DNA from: Ochotona curzoniae
Lineage: Eukaryota; Chordata; Mammalia; Lagomorpha; Ochotonidae
Assembly (NCBI RefSeq): GCF_017591425.1
Contig: NW_024467121.1
Span: forward strand, 25,370,707-25,434,706
Length of the DNA stretch: 64,000 bases
Direction of reading: 5' to 3'
Below are positions 24,978-38,003 of the stretch, in pieces. Positions within the stretch are counted from its first letter, which is position 1. Each line of letters opens with the position of its first letter. The translations under genes were made by a program, and so were the position numbers. The notes under the pieces were generated by a model, which was not told the DNA's origin, did no database searches, and saw only the letters and a list, made by a program, of their open reading frames with translations.

Positions 24978-27844
24978 AATTCTTCCTGATGAAATTATAG
25001 ATTTCCTCATGATAAAGGCTGAAACTGACTGTCCCCAAAGGCATACTTCCAACCACTTAATACAAAAGCTATTGTGACAGTTTAAAAATCTCTAAGATCA
25101 GGGGCTGTAATTAGAATATATCAAAAATTAAAAGGGATAGAAATTAGCATTTTAATTTGCAATCAGCAGTCTCTGACTTACTCTAGTTCTTGATAAACAG
25201 GGGGAAGTATCACATTTGCTTTGCTAATATGAGCACGATGCAGAGCAGATCCAAATTATCCTCAGTTAAAATTAATATCTAACCATTTCAAATCGATGAT
25301 CTGCAAGCCTTTTGAACATTAATATGCAGCTCTATCAACAATTTTCTTTGATGGCTGTCTGTGTGTATTAGTTTCTATGACTAACTTTGACTTTCTATTC
25401 CATAATATGACTTATGTATAGCGTCTTTGACTATATTTTTTTGCTGTTTATAGTCATATTCCTCTCCTGCCCTTAATTATACTAGAATGAGATGTTACAA
25501 GGTTACTCCGTTTGAAGCCCATCCTCTTTCAAAAACATTTATGCTTCCTGTTCGTTCACATTGGTCGTTAATATGATCTCTTAATTACACTTCATTTCAG
25601 CCACAAGAAAACAGAGTGTGCACACATATCAGGCACCAGTCCTGTTAGCCTCTTTGGTTGCAGGGTTACTGAGAGGTACCATCAGAATCCAGTTAAGATG
25701 GGCTCTTGATATGAATCATAGTTTGTTTTTTCTTATTGTCACTGCCTTCAGTATTTGAATACCTATTATTTAAATGTGTTTTATACCTTTTCACAGCCTT
25801 TTGAATATTCTATTTTTGGGGATGAGTAAAATGATTCAAAGAGGACTGTAAACTGGATCATCCTCATGATCTTCATTAAATATAAATTAAAATAGCTTCA
25901 TTAAAATAGCTCATTTGTTATGCTTAAATATTCTCATCCTTAAAACAATTATAAAATTGCACTGTCAAAACGAAAATGTCATTGGATAATGTAATAGGCA
26001 ATGAAGAGTTTGTTCAAGGTTGTTCCCAAAAATGAGAGAATGTAGAATTCATGGAACAGAGGGTAAAATGTTTTTTAAGGGCTGAGGCGGGAAATATTGA
26101 CACTCCTGTGCTTGGTTTTTGGCTTTTTCTGAAATGGATGTCATTTTTCTTTATCTTTGTGAGAAAAGGTAATTGTATAACTTGGAGCAAGTTAGCTGTA
26201 AATATGTCCTTCTAATGGTTGTGGAAGTACTGTCTTCATTGATGATTACTGTTCAAAGAAATTTTACCACTTTGAGACAATTGTAGGCTGAAAAACTGGC
26301 AAGGAGCTTTCACAAAGATTTTCACTTCAAAGCGGCCAAAATAATTTATAATTAAAAATTTTCTAGAGTAAATTCTCTAAGATTAGAAGCTTAGATTCAA
26401 GTGCTACATGTTTGTGAAAACCTACCTCAACTGCCTACTATGTTTAAATGAGTAGAATCATACAAATTGCTAAAAGAGACGTTAAAGGCCTCAGCTCTTC
26501 TTAGTCATGAGTAGTGGTTTTATCCCTGAATTTGGAGTCAAACAGGTCTATAAATTAATTCCTATATGATGAAGACATTGGCAATTGCTTAACCTTTCAT
26601 GCTTTACCCTATCGTGTTTATGGGGTGTGAGGTTGCAAATGCATGTTTAAGGCTGTTGCTTAGATTAATGGTGTCTACGATATTAAAAACCTTTGATATG
26701 ATCAGTTGTTACCCAATGGCAGCTACAATTATTATCCTAAGTTCCTATTCTGCATTTGCGTCTGCTTGTTTAACAATGCTGCAGAAGTTAAAGTGAAGGA
26801 GGAGGTAGTGTAGTGTAAAGGGTGAGAGTGTAGTGTAGAAAATACAAAAAAAATTCTTTTTCAAAAAAAATTACTGATAGAGAAGTTAACACTGTCTTTG
26901 CTTCAGGGGCCACGTGGTGCTTATTCTGGAACTATGCAAGTGTTCTTCTGTATCCATCTTTCGTATATGCTGTGCCATATGCCTAACTGTTCACAAGTCG
27001 GAGGTGTGCTTTTTGTCTCACTGCTGCATATGTGTTCAGAAGCAAGGCTAAAGCACTGTTTCTAAGAGAATATCTAAACATTTTGAAACCTTGGAAATGA
27101 AAACAGTAAATGAGATTTCTGAAAGAACTCTTTTTATTTATTTAGGAATGGAAGGCTTTTGTTTCATAGCTCCTGTCTAATTTATCATCTCACCTTCAGC
27201 ATATGGAATGAACCAATGATAAACAAAACTATAAATCTGTTTATCACAGTAGGACTGACTCTTAAACAGCTGTTGTGGTATTACAGAGGAGGAAAGCTAA
27301 GTGTTAAATGCTCAGCTCATCATCACTGGTGCATGCAAAAGGGAACTTCTTTGGTTCTAGAGATTGACACTCAAGGAAAAGAAAAAAAGAAAATAGGAAG
27401 CTGAGACAAAACAGCTATGTTGACAGATCTAATAAGGTGCTCTGCCAACACCACAAATCTTCCTGTTAGCATTTCTAATTAAACTGTAAGTATTAACCAG
27501 ATTACTCTTCTGTCTTAATTTTCCATTTACACCAATGCCTTCTCTCCATTCAGGAGAATGATGCAAAATACCTCTGCCTTTAAAATATTGTGGTTTACTT
27601 GAGGGAAAAACTAGAAGTTGAACAAGTTCATTATGTTTATTTGAGTTCCTATCCCTGATAATTGTGTTGTGGAGTACTGAGTAAAGAAAGAAAAGTATTC
27701 CTCTGTTCTCCTACGGCATTGTAGAAGTTTATTCAAGACTGCAACTTTAGTCTTTTGAGTAAAATCATAGACTAGGTTACACCTATTGCTCATTTGGCTA
27801 ATACATTTTAGAAAACTGAATGACAATACCTTCCCCTCAAAAAC
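24978..27844. other. Unique intronic sequence, nothing recognised
   Basis: About 2.9 kb. A weak MIR-like look at 26500-26620 ('ggagtcaaacaggtc' then 'ttgcttaaccttt') is the only hint. Small open frames (26599-26796, 27159-27404) show no domain. Confidence 0.4.
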
Positions 27845-27962
27845 GGTTTACTCCTTAACCCTTGAAAATAGTGAATGCAACCTTGTTTGTAAAGAAGGTC
27901 TTTGCAGATGAAGTACATTAAAGACCTGTATGACTAGGTGATGAAAGACAAGAGACCATATA
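27845..27962 (+). mobile_element. MLT1-like LTR, 5' piece
   Basis: 'ttaacccttgaaaatagtg', 'aatgcaaccttgtttgtaa', 'aaggtctttgcagatgaag' and 'acctgtatgactaggtg' match the MLT1 5' half in order. The LTR resumes at about 29151. Confidence 0.65.
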
Positions 27963-28685
27963 TCTGTCCTTTTGGGATTGACTGGTTTCACTGGGCATAA
28001 TGATTGCTAGTTGGGACTATTTTGTTGCAAATGGTAGAATTTCATTCTATTTTTAAGATTTATTTTTATTGTTTTTATTGGGAAGCCAAATATGCAGAGA
28101 GGAGGAGAGACAGAGAGGAAGATCTTCCATCCACTGATTCACTCCCCAATGGCCAGAGCTGAGCTGAACCAAAGCCAGGAGCCAGGAGCTTCTTCTGGTC
28201 TCCACGCAGCTGCAGGGCCATCCTCTATTGCTTTCCCAGGCCACAAACAGGGAGCTGGATGGGAAGTGGGGCCACTAGGACACAAACTGGCACCCAAATT
28301 GGATCTCTGCATTGTAAGGCAAGGATTTTAGCCACTAAACTACTGCTCTAGGCCCAGAATTTCATTCTTTGCAATGGCTGTGTAATATTCCATGGAGTAG
28401 ATATACCACAGATTTTTAAAAATCCATTCTTTGGACAGGCATCTGAGTTGTTTCCATGTCTTTGCCATTGTGGATTATTCTGCTATAAATGTGGAGTTGC
28501 ATGATTCTTTCCAATATGTATGTATGCAGTGATTGAGATAGCTGGGTCTTATGATAGATCACTTTTGAGTTCTCTGAACACTCTCCATACTAACTTCCTT
28601 AATGGCTGCACTAGGCTTCACTGCCACTATCAGTGGAGTAAGGTACCTTTTCTCCACAATCATGTCAACAGGTGTTGTTAGCAGA
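27963..28685 (-). mobile_element. L1, antisense, ORF2 3' end and start of 3' UTR
   Basis: On the minus strand it reads toward the L1 3' end: ORF2 C-terminal codons equivalent to TWKQLRC and WYIYSMEYYTAIAKN, then 'ccaactagcaatcattatgc' and 'caatcccaaaaggacagat'. It is split by the CSINE at 28049-28355. With the sense piece that follows, it looks like an L1 inverted at its 5' part. Confidence 0.8.
28049..28355 (-). mobile_element. CSINE, antisense, with perfect 13-bp target-site duplication
   Basis: 'agatttatttttattg', 'aatatgcagagaggagg', 'gatcttccatccactgattc', 'aagccaggagccaggagctt' and head 'aactactgctctaggccc'. AGAATTTCATTCT lies directly on both sides (28036-28048 and 28356-28368). Confidence 0.97.
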
Positions 28686-29150
28686 TTTCTGAATGTAGGC
28701 CGATCTCACTGAAGTTAGGCGTAACCACAGTGTGGTTTTTTTGATATAACGCAATATCCATGCAATACCCACAATTTAAAGATTTATAGATTAACAAATA
28801 AGTACATATATTCTCATAGAGAAACTGTATAATGGAGACTGGGAGGGGAAGGTATGTCACAGTAGGCTTCTCACAAATAAAAGGATATCCAGGGAAATAG
28901 TTAAATATACCTTGAGAATATAATACTGAATTTTCTTTGTTTATATCTGTACTTCCATGATTTAATTAAATGGCAGAATGATAAACTTATACTTGTTACT
29001 GAAGAACTATAATACTCTAATAATATGTGGGGAAATGGTGGGAGGAGGTCATGGAGGGGAAGAAACCTGACAGAAAAGGGGAATTCCCAGATCTAAAAAA
29101 AAAAAGTATTATGGAAAATAACAATAATAATTAAAAATTTGAAGTCTCTT
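28686..29150 (+). mobile_element. L1 3' UTR, sense, with G-rich end and A tail (tentative)
   Basis: It ends with a G-rich segment ('gtggggaaatggtgggagga', 'catggaggggaag') and then an A run at 29095-29106 and A-rich tail, the pattern of L1 3' UTRs. No ORF2 is present in this orientation; the ORF2 part lies inverted next to it. Confidence 0.5.
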
Positions 29151-29412
29151 AAAAAATAAGAAGGCACAGTGAAAGCCATGACAGACTGAGCAGAGTTTTG
29201 AATTATGCAACTGCAAAGAATGCTGAGGATTCCTAGTATATGAAAGTGACAAAGAAGAAATTTTATCAGGAGATATAAGAGGGAGTGTGTCCCTGTCAAA
29301 ATGTTGATTTTGTACTTCTGGCATGCAAAATGATGAGAGAAAAATTCTAATTCATTGTAGCAATCAAGCTTGTACTAATTTTTATTGCAACCAAGAGAAA
29401 CTAATACATGCA
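29151..29412 (+). mobile_element. MLT1-like LTR, 3' piece
   Basis: 'aataagaaggcacagtgaaa', 'caactgcaaagaatgctgag', 'tttgtacttctggc' and the end 'aaccaagagaaactaatac' follow the MLT1 3' half. The end is a strong hallmark of this LTR group. Confidence 0.7.
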
Positions 29413-31559
29413 TATTATATTCACCAAACAAACCATAACATTGGAATGTGCCATTCATTGGATTATTCTTTTTTGTTTAGATATCAACTATGAAGGAAGT
29501 CGATGATGCAGAATTAAAAATAAAATTCATTTAAGTATAAACTACACCATATTGCTATGCTGTAATGCAGTTGATCAACAATTAACTCATTATCTTAATT
29601 GGTATTTATTGGTTACTTGACATTATAAAGGGTCGCCATAGCAAAGTGAACTTCCACATAGGGCCAGGCTTTTAGTGGATGCTTCCTAGAGCTCCCTCCC
29701 CTCAATTTCTCATAGGCTAAGTCATTTTAGATCTTATTTTATTTAGATAAAATGATGTAAATAGAGATCAATTTCTCAGTTTCTCTCTGATATGAAAAGA
29801 TGAGATTTCTATTTTTCATTTAAATTTGTGAAGACAGTTTGGAAGTCACCTCTCCAATTCTTAAAGAGAAAAAAAAAAGGCCCAAAAAAACCTAGACAAA
29901 ATTCATGTTCTCTTAAAATAATTGAGCTTTTAGGTTAATCTATTAAGTTCTCATCTATAGAGACAGCCGCTCCAGAACAGAAGATGCTAGGCATCATCAG
30001 CTAGTATGAGCATTTAACTAAGTAGCAACCTTGATGAATGGCTGGCGGCTGAGGGCAGAGTAGGGTAAGAGTGAGAAGCTGCTGGAGGCCCCAAGTTCTC
30101 CTGGTGAGGCTCTGAGAAAGCTCCCCTTTAGTACTTATCAGGCAATAGAGAAGGGAAATATCCCAGACTCTGTCTCTAATGAAGATGGACTATCCAGAGA
30201 GGGTAGGAATTTTTCAAGGGGCAATGCTGAATTCTTATTGCTGTGAAGGGGGGAAGAATGTCTTGGTTCTTGAATGTATACTTCCCTAATGTTGATCACT
30301 AGACAGGAAGACAAAACTTATTTGGGAAGGATAAAATGTATACATGAAATTTTTCTAACTGTATAATTGCCATTTGTTCAGATTAAATATTCCGTTGATA
30401 AGGCTGATAAAAGCAAGAGGGTAAATTTCTTAGGATAGTAACATTTACAAAATGGAGTTGACATTATTTGTTAATTTCCAACAATAAAAGACGAGTCATT
30501 TACTCTAAAATTTATGAGGCATGAGAAGCAAAATGGTCTTAAAGGGTGCTCTTTGGTTGTGAGAACTTATGAAACCTAACTACAGTGGTCAATAGGGGAA
30601 AAGTTTATGCATTCAAAGTATTTTTTGTTTTGTTTTGTTTTTGCCTATACACTTGATTTCTGGAAACCAAGAAAAAGATTCATGGAAACGGTCTCTCTGA
30701 GAATAAGTTTTATTGGATTGTATCTGCACTGTAGAATTTCTTCTGATCTGTGGCAGAATGATGGGGCTAGAAGTTACACAACAGATGAACATCAGGAAAC
30801 TTGAAATTTCAGTTGAAAATGAAAGTAAATAATTGAAAATATTCTGTATTCTTCACCTTTCAAAGCATCAACTTAGAAGATATTGTGCTTATTGTGAGGA
30901 TCTGAAAAATAGTAGATTTTTGAAACTATGGTTCCTTAGATTGGAGGTATTTTAATCATAGGTTATGACCAAGAGGGAATTTTTCAATTCATGATTTGAT
31001 GTTCAAAAACGGAAGGAGAATGAATGGTTCTTAAGTATGCCAGCTGTTTTTGTTTTATCTCACTCCACTTGTGTTTCATCTAAGTCATGAAGACTGCTTT
31101 TTGTATGTGGGGGGGTCTCCTGCTAATGTAATTTTTTTTTCCTTCGAAAAATTTTGGAAATGTACTCAAGCTTTAGTCCAATTTATCAGAAGTCTGACAT
31201 ATTAGTATGCCTAACAATTCTTATATTTTGTGAAACATTACATTCTATTTCATTTTGTTAAATTTTACAAAATTTCAAAATTCATGGAAAAGTCTACTTC
31301 CTTTTATATCCTATGAAAATGGGAGGCCTAGGTGAATGGAACTGTTATAGACCATAATGGTATGCTTATAAAATTTCAAGTTTTCCTGGAAAAATTTTAG
31401 TGAACCATTCATTTTTAAGGCTTTATGAAATGCCTTTCCAAATCATAGGTAATAATGATTTATATCTTCCCAACATCTTATAATTGTTTCTAGCACTCAT
31501 ATAAAAACCTTTTCTGACTTCTTTGTTTTATCAGTTGTTTATACCTATTTGTTTTATCG
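29413..31559. other. Unique intronic sequence
   Basis: About 2.1 kb. (TTTTG)n-like patch at 30625-30645; a GC-richer patch at 30030-30120. No family or exon signature. The + frame at 30607-30804 is not supported. Confidence 0.4.
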
Positions 31560-31884
31560 TGTTTATTTTTAAAGATTTGGTTGATGTTTTTATGTTGCTT
31601 CTTTTTATTATTATCATTTTATGATACAATTCCATAGGCCCTGGGATTTCCCTTTTCCCCTCTGCAGTTCCTACCCCCTCACTGAGTTCCCCTATATCAT
31701 TACTATAATTCTTCATACTCAGTCATATGTCCATCATTGCGGTCATGGACAATGGCAGAGAGTCCAGCATCCTAGTGTCAAGATATAGTAAATAGTTTTG
31801 TTGGGAGTCCACCTTTGGAAGTAGAGATGCATACGGCATTGTATCCTCACATCTGGATATGATAGTTTCCACAGTTACTATATG
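31560..31884 (-). mobile_element. L1 3' UTR piece, antisense
   Basis: 'ttccataggccctgggattt', 'cccttttcccctctgcagtt', 'cctaccccctcactgagttc' is the antisense image of a G-rich L1 3' UTR end and reads into further L1-like text ('cagagagtccagcatcctag'). Adjacent L1 pieces change orientation. Confidence 0.6.
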
Positions 31885-32095
31885 ACCCTTTAAATGAAAA
31901 GCCACAATACAAAATCAACAACAGGAAGGAAAACAGAAATTTACAGTGCCATGAAGTTAAATTACATGCTACTGAATGACTAATGTGTTGCCAAAGAAAT
32001 GAAAATAGAAAATCAAGAATCTTCTTGAAGAAAATGATGCTACTATATGATCTATGAGTCACTGAAGAATTTAATGAGAAGAAAGTGTTTTTAAG
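31885..32095 (+). mobile_element. L1 ORF2 N-terminal piece, sense
   Basis: 'acagaaatttacagtgccatg', 'gaagttaaattacatgct', 'ctgaatgactaatg' correspond to the endonuclease end of ORF2 (ccacagtgcaatcaaact, gaacaacctgctcctgaatgac). The frame is broken by stops. Confidence 0.65.
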
Positions 32096-32235
32096 AGGTG
32101 AAACTAACAATAACAACAACAAAGTTCCGTGAGGTACAGTTTCCATGGATCTCTGTTGGTGAAATGTGTCTCCTGTAGCCAACAAATAGATGGGTTTTGT
32201 TTTTTCAACCAGTCTACTAATCTATGACGTTTGAC
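32096..32235 (-). mobile_element. L1 ORF2 N-terminal piece, antisense
   Basis: 'gtgaaatgtgtctcctgtag', 'caacaaatagatgggttttg' and 'agtctactaatctatgac' are the antisense form of a conserved L1 ORF2 stretch just 5' of the previous piece, so the L1 here is internally rearranged. Confidence 0.65.
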
Positions 32236-32560
32236 AGGAATTGAGGGAAAGGCAGAAAGAGATCTTCTGTCTGCTGGTTCACTCTTCAGATGGCCACCAA
32301 TGGCCAGGAATGGGCCACACCAAAGTCAGTAGCCAGAGCATCTTTCAGATCTCTTACATGGGCGCAGAGAAATTAGGCTATTTTTTGTTGCTTTTCCAGG
32401 CACAATAGCAGGGAGATAAATTCTCCATCCAGTGGTTCATCCTTAAATGCAGCAAAAATCCGGGACTGTGCCAGGCCAAAGCCAGGATACAGGAAGTGAA
32501 TTCAAGTGCTCAAGAAGGAACCCATGTGATTAAACCATCATCTGCTGTTTCTCAGAGTGT
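32236..32560 (-). mobile_element. Old CSINE pieces, antisense
   Basis: 'aggcagaaagagatcttctg', 'ctgctggttcactcttcag', 'atggccaccaatggccagg' then a second partial start at about 32415 ('attctccatccagtggttca', 'gccaaagccaggatac'). Either two overlapping partial copies or one copy with a duplication. Confidence 0.6.
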
Positions 32561-35292
32561 TTATCATTCGTAGGGAGCTGAATTAGAAGCTGACAGACTG
32601 ATATGCCTCATGGGCATTCAAAGTGGTGAAATAATGCCGCACCAAAAGTCTATCCTTTGTGGAAACATTTAATATCAGTTATTTAAGTGGATGTTGTTAC
32701 TTCCCTCTTCATTTGTAGGCATATAAGCATCATGGTATCATGGTGCTACTTGAAACATAATGTGTATCCAAAGAATATCAGAACAATTGCTGCCTTTAGG
32801 AAATGTCTGTGTCATTACATGACTGACCCAGGAATTTGTACTTTTTTACCAGCCCTATGACATCATCAGGCTTTGCTAAAATAAGTAGAGATAGCTTGCA
32901 AAAATTTAATTGTATAATTATCTGTGTATAACTGTATGATGTGTATCATTTTAATTGGTGTAAAATGAATAGAATGTTGTTTCAACCATTAACATTTAAA
33001 TTTTTGACTTTTAGATGACATTAAGCAAAGGATTAATATCATAAATGCATATAGATAGTATTTAGACAGTGCTACCTGATGGTTGGACAGACTGTTCTCT
33101 TAGATACAGAGACGCATATGTAAGTAAACTGAGCATGGAATGGAGGAAATAACTTTGTTTTTATAAACTTAGGAACTGTGATAGTGTCTAGTCTGCAATT
33201 TAAGACATAGAACTTGAAAAACAAAGAGAATGAAATGCTGTGGAAGAAAAGAAAAATCATTTTCATGAAGAGAAGATTGATGCCACAGGCTTGATGATAG
33301 CAATCTATTTTTTGACAGCTCAGCCCTTTTTCGAGACAGTGTACTGAAGTCTCCTGCATACAGCAGATTGTCACCACCGTTGCCCAAGTGAATGCCCTGT
33401 TGCTAGTAAGGTTACTTGTGAAGGACAGTATCTTTGTAACTCCAGTTCTTTGGAATTTTACTGAGAGTAGGATTTAGCAAGGTTAATTGCATCATCAAAT
33501 TGCAAGGTCCTGTGAATATGTTGTCAGGAATTGCTTTGTCTTCTGCTGTCATTATGTCCCTTACTAACAAGATATGCTCAAGTCATTTTAATTATGTAGC
33601 AGAACACTGAAGAAATGGAATGTAGTTAATGTCTCTATTGTTCCATTTTTAGGTAACAACTTCTTAATTCTCTTGACAGGGTCATTTCCTTTTTCTGGAC
33701 CCAGGGAATGGCTTCTTTACTGAACTGAATTTTTTTCATAATGGATAGGAGGCCGTCACCAAGCCCTATGAGCTGTGAAATACAGAGGTTGTCCCAGAAC
33801 CTAATGCAGTGTGTTTAAAATCAACCACAACACAGTGGCAACAGGCAGAGTGTGCATTTTATTTTTTTACAGCTGGCCTGAATATCCTCATGAACATTAT
33901 TTTTGCTTGTAGGAAAGAGGGCCCTGATAAGAGACTTTGGATATCTTGCGTTTTATATATAACCTACCCTTGCTATCCTGTCACTTCCGGGTGACCTACT
34001 GTCTTTTGAGTACAGATTCTTCCCAGTTCCACTTCCTTCCTTTTGAGTGAATATCATTCTAATGTGAGAGTTTGTTAAGTGACATCATGCTTTTGTGGGA
34101 GGAACTGTGAGCCTTAGCTTGGTGTGGTTTTTGTTAATTCCCTGCTCTTGCTGACTTTCACTCTAAGGTCATGTCCTGTTGTTTATGGGGTCTTTCTGTC
34201 TGCCAAGGCTGCATCCATTGTTCTGTTTTCCAGCACTGGTGCAGCTCATGAACTATCTTCAGGGTAACATCAAGGTGAGGTCCTTTATCTACTTCATTAA
34301 CTCTGTTGTCTGCAACTAGTTCCTTAATCCACCCTTAGAAAGGCCCCAGTAGGCAAGTTAATTCTTTCACCTCCATTCCCAGGTCAAGAGCTTTTCAGCT
34401 AGCTTCCTCCAGCAACCGTGAGCACCACTACTGCTTCTTTTTGGGGTGCCCACCTTGCCATCTGCTGTTGCATCATGTGTGTCCTCTTCCGTCACTTGGG
34501 AGGAAGTAGCATAAATAACATTCCACTTGGATCCTCAAGACTGTCCGGCATGCAGTTTTGGCACTTGTCCTTCCAGTACTTTGAAATATTACAATACATC
34601 AACTTTTAAACATGATAAATTGTTCTCTCTTATTTAAGTCAATCTAGTAAATTAGTGATCCTAGCACCGTTTAAAGACCTTTCATTGCTTGAATCAACAG
34701 ATGTTTCCCTTTTGCACAAGTGTTCTCTACTTAGTTTAGTTAGAGTACAATTAATTAGAAGCCCACACATTTATGTGCTGAATACGTAGGCATTACGAAC
34801 ATCATCTCATTATACAGATTTGCCAGGCAAAGGGCCACATTGACAGAGTAGAAACCTGTATGGGAAGGAAGGTGCTGATAGTGTTTCTGATGAGACAACC
34901 AAACCTTTCCTTTCAATGCTGGAAGCATCCTGCACATTCTCCTATCGTTATTTCCTTGGTAGTGATATTCCCATGTGAGCTCCACTGTTAGGACTGACAA
35001 GAAATTGGCGCATTAACTAAAGAGGATATTAACTTGGAAGACACACATCCATAAAGGGGTGACTCTTACAAATGTTAAGTCATATGTGGATGTGTTTACA
35101 GAAGTTAAGCTTTCGATCTGTGGGTTTGAATTTAATTTCTGCCTCTTGGCCTCCAGGAAAGAAAGCAGAAGAAAATACTATGAAATGTAACTTCATTCCA
35201 TGGACTGGTAGTTTTTATATTACAAAGGACTAGAAGTTTGTTTTCTCTTTCTCAGTGTTGAACCTGTCAAAGAGAGATCATCTCCTAATAGA
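32561..35292. other. Unique intronic sequence, nothing recognised
   Basis: About 2.7 kb. Open frames at 33072-33377(-), 33809-33994(+), 34418-34609(+) and 34755-35000(-) carry no domain or splice context. The C/T-rich stretch 34200-34560 may be a very old repeat. Confidence 0.4.
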
Positions 35293-35645
35293 TTTTTCCT
35301 TTATTTGAAAGGCAGAGTTACAGAGAAAAGAGAGATGAATGAAGGTACGAGGGAAGGGAAGTAGATCTTTCATTTACTGGTTCACTCCCCGAATAGCTGC
35401 AATGTTCAGACTTAGCCACACTGAAGCAAGGAACTAGGAGTTTCTTCTCAGTCTACCATGAGGGTGCAGGGGCCCTAAGACTTGAGGCATCTTCTGCTGC
35501 TTTCCCAGGGTATATGCCAGGAGCACAATCACAGGTGGAGCAGCTGAGACAGGAATTGATGACCATATGGGATGCCAGTGCTGTAGGTGGAAGCCTAATA
35601 AACCACAGCACTGCCTCCAGATCAGGGTTCCTAATCCACTTATGA
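35293..35645 (-). mobile_element. CSINE, antisense, older
   Basis: 'cctttatttgaaaggcag', 'agttacagagaaaagagag', 'tttactggttcactccccg', 'ctgctgctttcccagg' and 'accatatgggatgccagtg'. Diverged copy. Confidence 0.85.
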
Positions 35646-37680
35646 TGTCTCCTAGCATATTTTGGTTTGGAACACAAAAGCAGATGTTGTTACATGTTTG
35701 AGCCTTGCATATTTAAATGCATGTGTACCTTGTTGGCAGTGCTAATCCACTGAGAGATCTGTTTTTGTACAAGCACCTACATATCCGTTCACAGTGCCTT
35801 CAGGGTAACTGCATAGAGCGTCATGTCCTGTTATATACCCAAATTGGGATAGTCATATTATGTTTCTTGCTCCTGTCCTTTGGGCACTGCTCCAAATGCC
35901 ATCACATCTATTTGCCCGTTTGTTCTTCAACTCTCATTTTCCCCATTCTGTAAGTTTTCTAATGGTTCCCCATAGTTGACTCTGGTTAACAACTTACAGC
36001 ATGCCTTCCATCATACCTGTTAAATATCAAGGTGACAGGAGTGTCTGTTTCCCATTTCTGGGTTTGCATTCGTGTTTTAGTCTAGTTCAAGAGAATCAGC
36101 CAATGTTACCCATTTTCAATAATGAAATAAGTCATATTGATATTATAACTTCCAAGTCTTCAGGTTGTTTTGTCATTTAAGCCAGTTTGAATTGAGACCA
36201 AAAGGATCTTCTCTCTTCCTTACTTTTTGTCTGGGATTTTGCAGGCTTTCTTCCTAAATGTGCAAATACTTAAAGTTCTACTGAATCAGTTTGAGTTGCT
36301 TCCTTTGCCAACTTAACCTGACCCTTGCTACTGAAAGGAAGGCAACAGAAATATTGCTTGGGAATTTGGTACAATTTGGAATCTTGGGCTCCCTGACCTG
36401 GGCTTACTGAAGCAGATCTCTTCGCAACAATATTCTAACAATGTGATTCTTATGCACGTTAAAGTCTACGGATGCCTGCTGTAGGTAACATTCTGGCTGC
36501 TCCACCTTTCAACAGCAAAAGAAAAAAAAATAGTAATACTTTTTCTCTTGGTTCCTGAATCCAGCTACATAATGATTCTCTTTTGCCATCTCAATCTCTT
36601 TAGAGAAAAAATTTTCAGATTTTTTTGGGGTTTACTGGAAATTTAGTATTTCTGAAACCCATTGCTTTCTTAATGGTTGCATAAACCAGGTGTTAAACAT
36701 TTATCTGTATATCACATTTCTCTGTGTCTGAGATGCAGAAACAGGACATAGAATCCTTGTAACATTAGTAATAGTTCAAGACTTTCAAGAACTTCCTGTC
36801 CTTGTACTCAATTTTTTCTCAACCCTTTCCAGACTATTGGGCTTGGTGTGTTTTGGCAAGCATGTGTTGAAATGTGACTTGCTTTGTCTGTAAGCTTGCA
36901 TCCACAGCTAGGTGTTACAGGTAAAAATTTCAAAGTCCTCACCACAACCTTGCCTGGGCCTTCAGCAAGCCTCCTGTCAATAGTAGGCTTTGCCAGTAGT
37001 CTCTTATTTCTTACAGTTTAATTTCCAACTTCTCACCACTTTCTTCCAAATACAAATGCTACACATGGTCACCTCAAAAGACACTGATGCCTGCAGGTTC
37101 ACAGGAAAGATGAAAGCATGCCTAGGCAGATTTACTTCATTCTTCCTTTTTTCTTTCCAAGTATTTGAGTTGTATGCTTGAGACACAATTAATATTGATG
37201 TCTAGAGATCTGAACACAGCTCTAAAACCATAGCCATTATTTTCATCATCTTCAAAAGTTGCCATTTGATTGTTTGAAGCCCATTCTCTTTTATTTGCTT
37301 TCACCTCATCCCATTTTCAGTCATTATGGATCTGCTTCTTATCAACTAATTTGCGTTTTTACATAATCACTCTTAGTCATCTGTCTTCTTTCAATCAGCA
37401 TAGGTATTTTATAAGTTAACATCTATGTCTTCTATCAACTGGAAATATGTAATTAAAATTATAATTTCATTGACTTGTTTCCTTTTCCCTGATAATAATG
37501 AAAAATTTGTAAAAATGATATCAAGGACACACAATTAGTATTTTCAAAAAAATAAAGCCAAGTGGCAGCCTCTCAGAATTGAGATCATTTGATAGATTTG
37601 ATTACCAGCAGTCTCCCCCACCTCACCCCTTGAGCTCTGTGAGGCCGCCCTTGTCACCTCATCAATTAAGAAACAAGCCT
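35646..37680. other. Unique intronic sequence, nothing recognised
   Basis: About 2 kb of C/T-leaning DNA, no family I can name and no exon signature. Confidence 0.4.
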
Positions 37681-38003
37681 CGTGCCTGGCACGGTAGTCT
37701 AGTGGCTTAAGTCCTTGTCTTGCACAGGCTGGGATCCCATATAACGGCAGCTCCACTTCCCATCCAGCTCTCTGTTTGTGGCCTGGGAACGCAGTTGAGG
37801 ACAGTACAAAGCCTTGGGAACCTGCATCCATGTGGGAGAACAGGAGGAGGCTCCAGTCTCCTGGCTTCGGATCAGCTCAGCTCCAGCAGTTACGGTCACT
37901 TGAGCAGTGAATCATCAGACAGAAGATCTTCCTCTCAGTCTCTGCTCCTCTCTGTATATCTGATTTTCCAATACAAATTTTTAAAAAATCTTTTAAAAAA
38001 CAC
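37681..38003 (+). mobile_element. CSINE, sense, young type
   Basis: Head 'cgtgcctggcacggtagtct', A box 'agtggcttaagtc', 'gctgggatcccatataac', 'cttcccatccagctctc', 'ctcagctccagcagttacgg', CT-rich segment and 'ttccaatacaaatttttaaa'. The B-box region is damaged (part of the ...GGTTCTAATCC segment is deleted near 37740). Confidence 0.93.
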
